DNA of 64,000 nucleotides from CADEED01 sp036677145 (GTDB lineage: Bacteria > Pseudomonadota > Gammaproteobacteria > Steroidobacterales > Steroidobacteraceae), in assembly GCA_036677145.1 (NCBI GenBank), contig JAKFFF010000011.1:62001-126000 (forward strand), written 5' to 3'. The position numbers and the translations under genes are program-made. Position 1 is the stretch's first letter. Every line of letters begins with the position of its first letter. This document shows positions 38,301 through 45,899 of the stretch, piece by piece. The notes below the pieces were generated by a model. The model saw nothing but the letters and a program-made list of their open reading frames with translations, ran no database searches and was not told where the DNA came from.

Positions 38301-40225
38301 TCCTGTCGGCCAACATCGGCGCCGGCGCGCACGGCTACACCACGTTCGTCGGTCTCAACATCGGCGGCGATGGCGGCCAGGGCGCCGCGGCGGGTGATGT
38401 GCGTGTCACCAACGCGGAGAGCATCGAAACCCTCAATGCGAATTCACATGGCGTCTACGCGCAATCCATCGGCGGCGGCGGCGGCAATGGGGGCCTGGTG
38501 CTCGCGGCGAACGCGGTAGTGTCCGCGGGCGGTACTTCGGGTACGCCGCTGGTGACGCTCGGCGGCTCGGGCGGCACCGGCGATGACGCCGGCGACGTCA
38601 CCGTGAACAACAGCGGCGACATCATCACGCGCGGCGCGTATTCACACGGCATCCTTGCGCAGTCCATCGGCGGCGGCGGCGGCAACGCCGGTATCGGCGT
38701 CGGTCTATCTACCAGCGCCACGGATGTCGCGATCGCGGGTGCGCTGTCGGCGGCGTTCGGTGGCCGCGGCGGTCAGGGCGGTCTCGGCGGTCACGTCACC
38801 GTCAACCACTCGGGCGACATCACCGTGCTCGGCGCGAACTCACAGGCAGTGGTCGCGGAGAGCATCAACGGCGGCGGCGGTCACATCGCGCTCGACTTCA
38901 CGGGTGTGTCCACGTTCCCGGGTGGCGCATCGCTGCCCGGTTCACCCACCGGCACGCCGCCCGCGGTCGCGCCTGTCATCCTGTTCCGCGGCGGCGGCGA
39001 GGGTCAGTCGGATTCGGACGCGGGGCGAGTCACGCTCAACTACACCGGGACGTTTGGTGTGGCCGGGCGCAACGGCGCGGCGAATGCCGTGCAGGCGGTG
39101 GGTGGCGGTGGTGGAACCTACGACCTCTCGTTGGGCCTGGTCGACTCCGCGGGTTCCACGGACGACATCGCGATCGAAGGCCGTCTCGGCGGCATCGACG
39201 GCACCAACAATCGCGGCGGCGATATCGACTCGACGCACGATGGCGACCTCATCACCGAAGGCGACAACACGCCGGGCGCACTCGTGCAATCGATCGGCGG
39301 CGGCGGCGGACGCGCCAACCTCGATCTGTCCTCGCAGCACGACTCGATCGGCGCGACCTCGATCACGCTTGGCGGTGAGAACGGCGACACCGAAGCGGGT
39401 GGTGACATCGAGCACACGCAAACCGGTTCCGTGTCGACGCTCGGCAGTTCCGCGCATGGCGGCGTTTTCCAGAGCGTCGGCGGCGGCGGCGGTAGTTTGA
39501 GCCTCATCAACGGCGAAGGTGGCGCCGCGCAACTCGCGGCGCAGCGGCCGCGCGTGTACAAGAACGAGGACGGCACGGGGCATGGCAACGCGCATGCGAT
39601 CCAGCCGTCCTTGATCCCGGTGCTGGCCTTCGGCAGCAATGGCGGCAGCGCGATCGGCGGCGGCGACGTCAGCCTCGGCCTGAACGGCAACGTGCAGACC
39701 GCGGGTGACAACGCGGTCGGCATGATCTTCCAGAGTGTCGGCGCCGGTGGCGGCGTCGCGAACGTCGTCGGTGTCGATGGGTTGCTCGTCACGCTCGGCG
39801 GTTCGAATGGCGCCAGCGGCGACGGCGGCGATCTCGCGGTCGAGAACAGCGGAGATGTGCTCACGCGCGGCGCACGCTCGCACGGCGTGTTCCTGCAATC
39901 GATCGGCGGCGGCGGCAGCGCGGTGTTCACCGACGCGTTGAATCCCATCGTGAATCTCTCGGCCGACAACAGTGGCAACGGCGGCGCAATCACGTTCACG
40001 CAGAACGGCAGCATCGCGGCGCTCGGCGGCAACACGTACGGCCTGTTCGCGCAAAGCGTGGGCGGCGGCGGCGGGTTCGTGGATGGCGGGTTCGCGGCGA
40101 GCGCGGGGGGCGCCGGCGGCGCGGGCTCGATCGACCTCACGCTCAACGGCGACATCGGCGCGCTGGGCGCGGCTGGAGTCGCGGTGTTCGCGCAGAGCAC
40201 GGGCGCGAACGGCCTCGGTGGCGAC
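29905..40225 (+). repeat. Degenerate tandem repeat array, about 54 Gly-rich adhesin units
   Basis: Hand count of the motif (A/V/L/M/F)QS(V/I/L)GG(G/x)GG gives 29 copies before and 25 after the TAG. Spacing is about 65 residues in the central part and shorter (about 45-60) elsewhere. The central units (33-35.3 kb) are the most alike (GGMNVSG / GGMNITG), pointing to recent local duplication; units near both ends are divergent. The GGC/GGT richness leaves long stop-free frames on the other strand that are not genes. Confidence 0.85.
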
Positions 40226-41977
40226 ATCACGGCGTCGCTGTCGGCCGGCAGCCTGCTGTTCGGCGGCGAAAATGGTGTGGCGGTGTACTTCGATGGCGGC
40301 GCGGCGAATCGTTTCACCAATCGCGGCTCGGTGGCCACTCTGTCGGGTCCCGAAGGCTTCGCCTTCCGCGGCGGCGCCGGCGGTGACTTCATCGACAACC
40401 ACGGCGCCGTCATGGGCAACATCGACCTCGGCACGGGCGCGAATCGCTTCGCCAACAATGTCGATGGCGCTTTGTACTCGGGCACGATTCTGAACCTGGG
40501 TTCTCCGGCCAACGTGTTCATCAATGATGGCCTGATCGCGCCCGGTGCGCAGAATCTCTCGGTGCAGACGCAGCTCAATGGCAGCTTCGTGCAGTCCGCG
40601 ACCGGTGTGTCGGACATCGAGTTGAACCTGGCGCTGCGTAACAACGACCGCGTCACCGCCACGGGCACGGCGGAGGTAGGCGGCGCCTTGAACGTCACGC
40701 TGCTCAACATCCCGCGCATCCTGCCGGGCGTGACGTTCCATCCGGTGTATGTGGCCGCGGGCGGCGCCACGAATACCGGCATCCAGCTCAACACCGTGCC
40801 GTCGATCGTCGTGAACTACCGCGTCGCGCAGGCCGGTTCGTCGATGCTCGGCGTGGAAACCGACGTCGATTTCTCGGCCGACGGTCTCATCGGCAACCGT
40901 GCGCAGGTGGGTGAATACCTCAATCGCGTGCAGCAGACCTTCGTGCCGAACGCGCTCGGCGATACGGTCATCACGGCGGTGCTCGAGGACAACCTCGACG
41001 ACTACGCCTTCATGCTGACGCAGCTCGGCACCGAGTTCTATGCCGAACAGCAGGCGCTCGCGCTCGGCGGCACGCAGCGTTTCTCGCGCAACCTGCAGAA
41101 CTGCGGCACGACGAGTATCGGCGCTGATGGCGATGACGAGACGGGTTGCTACTGGATCCGCTACGACGACCTGCCGTCGACACGTGATACCCGCGCGGGT
41201 TTCCCCGCGGCGCGTGACGATGGTTACAGCATCTCGCAGGGCATTCAGGTGCCGCGCGACGGAGGCTGGACGCTGGGCTTTGGCGTGGACTTCACGGATC
41301 ACGAATCGTCGGGCTTCGACGGCCTGTGGAGCGCGGAGAACAAGTTCATCCAGTTGGGCTCGACCCTGCGGCGGGACCTCGGCGCGCATTCGATCGGCGG
41401 CACGTTCGCGCTCGGCAACGATTCGCAGACGGTCAAGCGTGTGCTGGCCGTGACCGACTACTACCAGGCGCAGGGCGATCGCGATGTGTTCTTCCTGAGC
41501 AGCGTGTTCGACTACACCTACAGCGCCACGGCCGGCGGTCTCACCCTCGAGCCCAGCTTCAGCCTCGGCTCCTCGCTGCTGAGCTACGGCAACATGCACG
41601 AGTCGGGCGCGGGACCGCAGAACGCGGTGATCGAGGGCGGGTCGGAAACCCACTTGTGGGCCGAGCCCGCGCTCGCGATGCGCCACGTCGCGAACTTCGG
41701 CAATGGCGCGAGCCTGCGCACGTTCGCGCGTGTCGGAGTGTTGCAGTACCTGTCGGGCTCGAGCACGAAGGTGCGCTCCGGACTCGAAGGCGCCTCGCCC
41801 GCGACGGATCCCATGCGTATGGGTTCGGACCTGGATCGCACGCATTTTGTCGGCGAAGTGGGTCTGCAGTACGCGGCGGCCGATGGCTTCACGCTCGGCT
41901 TCTCCTATTCTCAGCAGAAATCGGAAATCCGCGACGGTGGCGCGGGTAGTTTGCGGTTCGTGTTGCCGCTGAAGTAA
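35372..41977 (+). CDS. Giant autotransporter adhesin, C-terminal part with outer-membrane beta-barrel (same frame as upstream part)
   Basis: Open in the same phase from 35327, directly after the TAG; 35372 is merely the first GTG and has no ribosome binding site or signal peptide. So this is the continuation of the 29093 gene (about 4,290 residues combined). About 25 more AQSxGGGGG units run to about 40.2 kb, becoming more divergent. A non-repetitive stem follows (FVQSATGVSDIELNLALRNNDR, about 40.5-40.8 kb). The last roughly 300 residues form a type V autotransporter barrel with alternating strands (WTLGFGVDFTDHESSG, HSIGGTFALGND, FTLGFSYSQQKSEI) ending in LRFVLPLK. Two Cys sit at the barrel entry. 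Without readthrough or reversion the barrel is not exported. Confidence 0.85.
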   Translation: MGGGGGNGGLNVSGALSLSTSSTAVTASLGLGGFGGDGGIARDVIATVTGDVNATGFGFEGVETMQDHAGWERRVIRDGSHGVMAQSVGGAGGNGGMNISGGIAVDTSSNGSSHAITLGVGGFGGDGGNAGEVSLTVNANSVSAVGDNRYGAIAQSIGGGGGNGGINVAGGVAMDGVITVGVGGFGGAGGTGNAVNATVNSDISARGIDSIGFLAQSVGGGGGAGGINVSGGVQGNHQTDTPSLVFGLGGSGGPGNAASTVTATQRGDISVDGVNSVGVLAQSIGGGGGAGALNVSGNLALGRDFAASIGIGGDGGGGADSEAVLLRSDGNISARGIEYVQSNQPFDERGEEIVASRQRTTGIIAQSIGGGGGAGGMNVSGVIAPNGSTLVGGVGGTGAGGGDSGTVTVLRGLNPFTGQNTDEISTIDTYGSGGVGILAQSIGGGGGDAGMNFAFSTSNIRRNSNATALMFAIGGGGGTAGNGEAVTVTHVGDIRTRGARSDAIVAQSVGGGGGKATYNIGLGINRDAEAFNLGVGGATGNGGDAAAVSVTHTGNIATLGADSAAIFAQSVGGGGGDAGFDFVTSPFASSGLDVTLGRDGGTGGTGGTVTVVADGILTTRGDRSVGVQAQSVGNGGGESSSSSVELSGDGGGQEGADWSASLEVGHTGGLGGSANRVEVTTGGGIETLGAQSHAIHAQSVGGGGGKGGSAFRHGILEANNQVAVSVGGDGGVGGEGGEVDVENDGVLITRGDGAHGIYAQSIGGGGGVAGYVAVVNIEVLGGTGGNTASMSLGGTGGEGSIARAVDVTNTGEILTTGRRSFGINAQSIGGGGGEGSILLSTALTTGETNRNINIAIGGDGGIGGTGGNVTVLNEGVIHTLGDESVGVRAQSIGGKGGDAGLIAEFGVSVTGNSQQSTRVGFRLGGSGGEGGASGDVEVTNRRATGTEAGGEILTEGKDAHGIFAQSLGGGGGNGSSILSANIGAGAHGYTTFVGLNIGGDGGQGAAAGDVRVTNAESIETLNANSHGVYAQSIGGGGGNGGLVLAANAVVSAGGTSGTPLVTLGGSGGTGDDAGDVTVNNSGDIITRGAYSHGILAQSIGGGGGNAGIGVGLSTSATDVAIAGALSAAFGGRGGQGGLGGHVTVNHSGDITVLGANSQAVVAESINGGGGHIALDFTGVSTFPGGASLPGSPTGTPPAVAPVILFRGGGEGQSDSDAGRVTLNYTGTFGVAGRNGAANAVQAVGGGGGTYDLSLGLVDSAGSTDDIAIEGRLGGIDGTNNRGGDIDSTHDGDLITEGDNTPGALVQSIGGGGGRANLDLSSQHDSIGATSITLGGENGDTEAGGDIEHTQTGSVSTLGSSAHGGVFQSVGGGGGSLSLINGEGGAAQLAAQRPRVYKNEDGTGHGNAHAIQPSLIPVLAFGSNGGSAIGGGDVSLGLNGNVQTAGDNAVGMIFQSVGAGGGVANVVGVDGLLVTLGGSNGASGDGGDLAVENSGDVLTRGARSHGVFLQSIGGGGSAVFTDALNPIVNLSADNSGNGGAITFTQNGSIAALGGNTYGLFAQSVGGGGGFVDGGFAASAGGAGGAGSIDLTLNGDIGALGAAGVAVFAQSTGANGLGGDITASLSAGSLLFGGENGVAVYFDGGAANRFTNRGSVATLSGPEGFAFRGGAGGDFIDNHGAVMGNIDLGTGANRFANNVDGALYSGTILNLGSPANVFINDGLIAPGAQNLSVQTQLNGSFVQSATGVSDIELNLALRNNDRVTATGTAEVGGALNVTLLNIPRILPGVTFHPVYVAAGGATNTGIQLNTVPSIVVNYRVAQAGSSMLGVETDVDFSADGLIGNRAQVGEYLNRVQQTFVPNALGDTVITAVLEDNLDDYAFMLTQLGTEFYAEQQALALGGTQRFSRNLQNCGTTSIGADGDDETGCYWIRYDDLPSTRDTRAGFPAARDDGYSISQGIQVPRDGGWTLGFGVDFTDHESSGFDGLWSAENKFIQLGSTLRRDLGAHSIGGTFALGNDSQTVKRVLAVTDYYQAQGDRDVFFLSSVFDYTYSATAGGLTLEPSFSLGSSLLSYGNMHESGAGPQNAVIEGGSETHLWAEPALAMRHVANFGNGASLRTFARVGVLQYLSGSSTKVRSGLEGASPATDPMRMGSDLDRTHFVGEVGLQYAAADGFTLGFSYSQQKSEIRDGGAGSLRFVLPLK

Positions 41978-42044
41978 GACTAAGAGAGGGCCGACACGCG
42001 GACACGGAAGCGGCGGACAGGCGGCGGCGGAGCGCGCGAGCAGA

Positions 42045-42152
42045 ATGGCCGGCATGAAAGCCATTCTGCAAGCGACGTTCGCCGCGGTGCTGTCCGGCAT
42101 CCTGGTTGGCACACTGCTCAAAAGGCGCGTGACGAGGATTTCGGTGCGGTGA
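42045..42152 (+). CDS. Possible 35-aa membrane peptide
   Basis: ATG 42045 (or in-frame ATG 42054). The product MAGMKAILQATFAAVLSGIL and on has one hydrophobic segment followed by KRRVTR, a positive-inside single-span layout. It ends 37 bp before the iron-permease-like gene. No convincing ribosome binding site. The rest of 41978-42189 shows nothing I recognise. Confidence 0.25.
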   Translation: MAGMKAILQATFAAVLSGILVGTLLKRRVTRISVR

Positions 42153-42189
42153 CGCGTCGGCGTCTCATGCAGGGCAAAGGAGCCGCCCC

Positions 42190-42672
42190 ATGAGTCCGTC
42201 GAAATCATCGTCCTGGTTCACGCGCTTCACGAAACTCGCCGCGCACGCGGCCGGACGTCCGGCCGCCTTCGTGTGCGCCGCGTTGGTGATCGTGGGGTGG
42301 GCCATCTGTGGCCCGCTGTTCCACTGGAGTGACACCTGGCAACTCGTGATCAACACGGGTACGACGATCATCACGTTTCTCATGGTGTTCCTGATCCAGA
42401 GCACGCAGAACCGCGACTCGATCGCGCTGCAGGTAAAACTCGACGAGCTGCTGCGGGTCTCCGCCGGCGCGCACAACGTGCTGCTGGATCTCGAAGAGCT
42501 CGACGCAGCCGAGCTCGATCGCATTCGCGCCGTTTACGAACGCCTCGCGGCCGAGGCGCGCCTCGGTGTCGATGCGGGGCGCAGTGACGAGGGTGTGCCA
42601 CCGATCCAGGACCTGACACGCCGTAATCCCTTGCAGGGCGATCTCGCCCAACACGAGTCCGCCCGTCCGTAG
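42190..42672 (+). CDS. Low-affinity iron permease family protein
   Basis: Protein of 160 aa. Two membrane helices: PAAFVCAALVIVGWAICGPLF (about 24-44) and TWQLVINTGTTIITFLMVFLIQ (about 49-70). The continuation FLIQSTQNRDSIALQVKLDELLRVSAGAHN is the family signature (Fet4-related bacterial proteins). A cytoplasmic helical tail with LDLEELDAAELDRIRAVYERLA follows. Transport activity of the short bacterial members is not established. A stand-alone gene between the adhesin and a barrel-like protein. Confidence 0.88.
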   Translation: MSPSKSSSWFTRFTKLAAHAAGRPAAFVCAALVIVGWAICGPLFHWSDTWQLVINTGTTIITFLMVFLIQSTQNRDSIALQVKLDELLRVSAGAHNVLLDLEELDAAELDRIRAVYERLAAEARLGVDAGRSDEGVPPIQDLTRRNPLQGDLAQHESARP

Positions 42673-42681
42673 GTTCACTGC

Positions 42682-42705
42682 CAATGCCGGCGCGATATGG
42701 CATTG
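42682..42705 (+). promoter_or_regulatory. Hairpin over the first possible start codon of the next gene
   Basis: CAATGCC (42682-42688) and GGCATTG (42699-42705) form 7-bp arms around a 10-nt loop. ATG 42697-42699 falls in the loop and right arm. If translation starts there the hairpin could hide it; if it starts at ATG 42715 the hairpin is leader. Confidence 0.35.
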
Positions 42706-43563
42706 TTGGCGCCGATGACCCGGTTACTGATCGCGCGGCGCGCATGCGCCGCGTTCATTTCGCTGCTGCCGCTTGCGGCGCCCGCGCAGACCACGGCCCC
42801 GCGTTCTGAAAACGAGGCCGTTGCCGAATCCATCAACCACGTGTTTTCGACCGAGCTCGGATCGGGTGTGTACGACCTCGGCGGCCGCACGCTGCAGGTC
42901 TACCGGCTCACGTGGAACAAGTCGCTGCGCGATGCCGATGAAGACACCATCGGAATCCGCTTCACGCTGCCGGCCACTTTGGGATTCTTCGACTTCAAGC
43001 CCATCGACGTGCTCGAGGAGGGTCCGCCCGAGCGCATCGACAGTTTCAGCGTCATGCCCGGAATCGAACTCGATTTTTCCGTGCGCGACGATTGGCACGT
43101 CATTCCCTACGGACGCGCGGGATTCAGTCTCGCCTCCAGCAGCGTGGAGGGCTGGTTGTACGCCGCGGGAGTCCGCGCGGACCGCCGTTCGAGTCTGCGA
43201 GGCTGGGACACCCTGGTGCGCAGCGAATTTGCCTACGCCGGTGTGAAGTACCGCGATGACACGCCTAATGACAACTTCGTGCGATTGCGGCAGGCCATCG
43301 ACTTCACGCGCGGCGTCGGCTGGTCGGCGCGCGGACATGAGGTCGAGCTGGGCCTCTACGGAATCCTCGATGTGATCGTGGATCCGCCCACCGTACCGGT
43401 CGCGGACGGCGATCGCGAACCGGTGCAGATCGAGGCCGGCTTCACGCTGGCTTCGCGGCCGCGCGTGAAGATCTGGAAGTTCGACGCGCCGCGGCTCGGC
43501 TTCGGCTATCGATACGCGGGCAACATCTCCGGCTGGCGCTTCGTGCTCGGCGTGCCGTTCTGA
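42697..43563 (+). CDS. Putative outer-membrane beta-barrel protein
   Basis: Protein of 288 aa (272-288 depending on start; ATG 42715 gives MTRLLIARRACAAFISLLPLAAPAQ, a cleaner signal peptide). The mature part alternates short amphipathic strands: LQVYRLTWNKSLR, DTIGIRFTLPATLGFFDF, SFSVMPGIELDFSVRDDWHVIPYGRAGFSLASS, and the C-terminal FGYRYAGNISGWRFVLGVPF. The last residue is Phe, the usual barrel-assembly signal. It may belong to the solitary outer-membrane autotransporter-barrel group, but I am not certain. No passenger is present. It is convergent with the GST gene. Confidence 0.65.
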   Translation: MALLAPMTRLLIARRACAAFISLLPLAAPAQTTAPRSENEAVAESINHVFSTELGSGVYDLGGRTLQVYRLTWNKSLRDADEDTIGIRFTLPATLGFFDFKPIDVLEEGPPERIDSFSVMPGIELDFSVRDDWHVIPYGRAGFSLASSSVEGWLYAAGVRADRRSSLRGWDTLVRSEFAYAGVKYRDDTPNDNFVRLRQAIDFTRGVGWSARGHEVELGLYGILDVIVDPPTVPVADGDREPVQIEAGFTLASRPRVKIWKFDAPRLGFGYRYAGNISGWRFVLGVPF

Positions 43564-43586
43564 CCAGCGGCGAGTGCCGGCGCCGG

Positions 43587-44243
43587 TCAGGCTGCCGGCG
43601 CGTATTTCACGAAGTTCCCGAGCTGCGCGTCGAGCGCCCGCTGGAACGCGGGTCGCGACTCGCAGCGACGTTGATAGGCTGCGAGCACCGGCATGTCGGT
43701 CACGAGCTTCGTGTGGCGCAGGATGCGCAGCACCGAAGTCATGAGCAGATCTCCCGCGGTGAACTCCTCTTCCAGATAGTCGCGGCCGCTGAGCCGCGTC
43801 GCGAGCTCATCGAGGCGCATCTGGACCATGACCTGCTGCTCGGGGCGACGCAGCTTCGACCAATCCTCATCGGGAAAGAACAGATCCATGGTCGCGAGAT
43901 TCTGCACCTGGGGTTCGAGCGTGTTCAGCGCCGCGAACATCCAGGTCAACGCGCGGGCGCGGCCCGCGCCCGCGGCCGGCATCAGTGCGCGCGAGCGCTC
44001 TGCGATGTGCAGAACGATGGCGCCGGATTCGAACAACGTGAGGCCGTCTTCCTCGTATACCGGCACCTGGCCGAATGGCTGATGTGCCCGGTGGGCCGCG
44101 GACTTGTGCTCGTTCAACCCGAGCAGATGCTCCTGATAGGGCAGGCCGGCTTCCTCCAGCGCCCAACGCACGGGCAGGTCGCGTACCAGGCCTTGCGCCA
44201 GCGGCGGTACCCAGCGAAAGGTGGTGAGTCGAATGTTCCGCAT
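43587..44243 (-). CDS. Glutathione S-transferase family protein
   Basis: Protein of 218 aa. The N-terminal thioredoxin-like domain holds VRWALEEAGLPYQEHLLGLNEHKS and the cis-Pro/Glu-Ser-Gly glutathione site FGQVPVYEEDGLTLFESGAIVLHIAE. The all-helical C-terminal domain (about 90-215) includes FTAGDLLMTSVLRILRH, the GST N-capping-box region. It probably conjugates or reduces small electrophiles. Fourth gene of an ArsR-SRPBCC-SDR-GST operon, 9 bp after the SDR gene. Confidence 0.9.
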   Translation of the reverse strand: MRNIRLTTFRWVPPLAQGLVRDLPVRWALEEAGLPYQEHLLGLNEHKSAAHRAHQPFGQVPVYEEDGLTLFESGAIVLHIAERSRALMPAAGAGRARALTWMFAALNTLEPQVQNLATMDLFFPDEDWSKLRRPEQQVMVQMRLDELATRLSGRDYLEEEFTAGDLLMTSVLRILRHTKLVTDMPVLAAYQRRCESRPAFQRALDAQLGNFVKYAPAA

Positions 44244-44252
44244 GTTGAGTCC

Positions 44253-45053
44253 TCAGTCGGTCAGCGAGCCGCAGGTGAGATTGAGAATGGCGCCGGTCAT
44301 CGCGCCGGCGCGCTCCGAGGCGGCGAACGCGGCGCATTCGGCGACCTCGGCAAGCCGCGGCAAGCGGCCTAACAAAGTGGCGGTGCGGCCACGTTGCGCG
44401 AGCATCTCGTGCACCGGGATGCCGACGCGTTTCGAGACGCCCTCGAATACTTCGCGCGCGCCGGACGCCGCCACTGCGTCGGGAATCGCATCGGGACGCA
44501 GGCACACGACGCGTATGCCATTGCCGCCGAGCTCGGCGGCGAGCAGGCGTGAAAAGGCTTCGGTCGCCGCGGAGAAGACGCCATTGGCGAGGAATCCCTT
44601 GCCCGCCAGCCGGCCGCCCGGCGTCGTGAGCGTGAGGATCACACCGCCACCGTGCGCGCCCATGTGCCGAGCGGCGGCCCTGGCGGGAATGAACTGCGCG
44701 CGCGCCGTCGCCGCGATCGGATCCACGAATTCCGCCACGGTCGTCTCGAGGAATGTCTGACCCTGCACGTGTGGAATGCCGATCGCGTTGAACAGGATGT
44801 GAGGTGGACCACTGCGGGCAACGTCGGCGAAATGCGCCTCGACCGCGCGCTCATCGAAGACATCGACTACCGCGGTCTGCGCGCGGCCACCCGCCGCGAC
44901 AATGTCATTGGCGACCGCCTCGAGTTTCGCGCGCGTCCGGCCGGCGAGAAAAACGCGCGCGCCTTCGCGCGCGAATACCCGTGCGGTCGCGCCGCCGATG
45001 GCGCCACCGCCGCCATAGATGACCGCGGTCTTGCCGCCCAGCAATCCCGTCAT
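44253..45053 (-). CDS. Atypical SDR-family protein
   Basis: Protein of 266 aa from ATG 45053, overlapping the SRPBCC stop by 4 bp. Rossmann start KTAVIYGGGGAIGGATARVFAREGARVFLAGR and the NAIG motif are intact. At the active site the usual YxxxK reads FSAAT (NGVFSAATEAF), so both the catalytic Tyr and Lys are replaced. The rest (LAAELGGNGIRVVCLRPDAIPDA) is normal. Such atypical SDRs may be redox-inactive binders or use another mechanism. A longer open frame to 45389 is only overlap with the neighbour. Confidence 0.88.
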   Translation of the reverse strand: MTGLLGGKTAVIYGGGGAIGGATARVFAREGARVFLAGRTRAKLEAVANDIVAAGGRAQTAVVDVFDERAVEAHFADVARSGPPHILFNAIGIPHVQGQTFLETTVAEFVDPIAATARAQFIPARAAARHMGAHGGGVILTLTTPGGRLAGKGFLANGVFSAATEAFSRLLAAELGGNGIRVVCLRPDAIPDAVAASGAREVFEGVSKRVGIPVHEMLAQRGRTATLLGRLPRLAEVAECAAFAASERAGAMTGAILNLTCGSLTD

Positions 45054-45493
45054 AACCGTCCCTGCTGCGCCGTCTCGTCGAGTCTCTCGAGAGCGCCGGT
45101 CCATCCCTTGGTGTGTCCGGCCATCGAGGCCTCGGGCAGCCGTTCGTGGGTGATGATGACTTCGGTGCTCTTGCCGACGAGTTGGAAATCCACGGTGACC
45201 AGGGAATCGTTCGCACCCGCGTAGGGTGAATTCCAGGTGAACACCAGCCGGCGCGGGCGATCGATCACGCGGTAGACCCCGCGGTGCGGGATCGGATCTG
45301 CGTCGCCGTGCATGATGATTTCGTAGGCCCCGCCGACGCGCGGATCGACCCGCGCTTCGGTCTTCTGGATCGTGCCCGGCCGCATCCATTCGGCGAGCGC
45401 TTCCGGGTCCAGCCAGGCGTCGAACAGTTGCTCCGCGGTGGCGGCGATGGTCCGGCGGACGACGACGGCGGCGGGGGAGATGACGGCGTTCAT
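45050..45493 (-). CDS. SRPBCC (AHSA1-like) domain protein
   Basis: Protein of 147 aa from ATG 45493. AHSA1/START-like pattern: VVVRRTIAATAEQLFDAWLDPEALAEWMRP, GGAYEIIMHG, HRGVYRVIDRPRRLVFTW, TVDFQLVGKSTEVIITHERLP and the terminal GHTKGWTGALERLDE. The family forms a hydrophobic ligand cavity; the ligand is unknown. It overlaps arsR-like and SDR genes by 4 bp on each side, so the operon is translationally coupled. ArsR-AHSA1 pairs are common in bacteria. Confidence 0.9.
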   Translation of the reverse strand: MNAVISPAAVVVRRTIAATAEQLFDAWLDPEALAEWMRPGTIQKTEARVDPRVGGAYEIIMHGDADPIPHRGVYRVIDRPRRLVFTWNSPYAGANDSLVTVDFQLVGKSTEVIITHERLPEASMAGHTKGWTGALERLDETAQQGRL

Positions 45494-45834
45494 TTGCGCT
45501 TCCTCTTCTGTTGTTTGGTGACGAACGCTTCGAGAGCGGCGAGACGGCCTTCCCAGAAGCGGCGGTAGTGATCTATCCACTGCGCGGCCTCCGAAAGCGG
45601 CGCAGCATTGAGCGACAGCAGGTGCTCGCGGCCCGCGATCGAACGGCGCACGAGGCCCGCGCGTTCGAGCATGCGAATGTGCTTGGAGATGGAGTTGAGC
45701 GAGATCGGGAACTCGGCCGCGATGTCGGTGACACGCGCATCGGTATCCGTGAGGCGCGCGAGAATGGCGCGCCGGGTCGGATCACAGAGCGCGTTGAAAA
45801 CGTTGTCGAGAGCGGCAGATGAATGTTCACCCAT
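45490..45834 (-). CDS. ArsR-family transcriptional regulator
   Basis: Protein of 114 aa. Winged-helix pattern: NVFNALCDPTRRAILARLTD, VTDIAAEFPISLNSISKHIRMLERAGLVRRSIAGREHLLSL. No Cys pair of the ELCVCD metal site is present, so this is not a metal sensor; an organic ligand is likelier. First gene of the operon. Its start codon lies inside an 18-bp palindrome that also touches the -10 box, indicating autorepression and possibly leaderless translation. Confidence 0.93.
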   Translation of the reverse strand: MGEHSSAALDNVFNALCDPTRRAILARLTDTDARVTDIAAEFPISLNSISKHIRMLERAGLVRRSIAGREHLLSLNAAPLSEAAQWIDHYRRFWEGRLAALEAFVTKQQKRKRK

Positions 45835-45871
45835 ATGGGTGAATATAAGGATGACCTAATACGGCTGTCAA
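45826..45871 (-). promoter_or_regulatory. Promoter and palindromic operator of the ArsR operon
   Basis: On the minus strand: TTGACA (45871-45866), 18-bp spacer, TATATT (45847-45842). The perfect 18-bp palindrome TTCACCCATATGGGTGAA (45826-45843) covers the end of the -10 box, the expected +1 and the start codon (45834-45832). Transcription would start at or next to the A of ATG. Binding by the ArsR protein is inferred. Confidence 0.7.
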
Positions 45872-45899
45872 CCGCCGTCCGGGAAGTGGGGCAGGGCTC

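Noticed and set aside
29905..40225. Regular repeats that could look like a CRISPR array
   Set aside because: Units are about 195 bp, protein-coding and degenerate, without short palindromic repeats and unique spacers; no cas gene is near.
38942..42208. 1,088-aa open frame antisense to the adhesin barrel, and similar long minus-strand frames at 29873-31294, 31501-32868 and 35423-37027
   Set aside because: They mirror the GGC-rich repeats of the adhesin, are low-complexity Ala/Arg/Asp or Pro-rich in translation, and lack ribosome sites.
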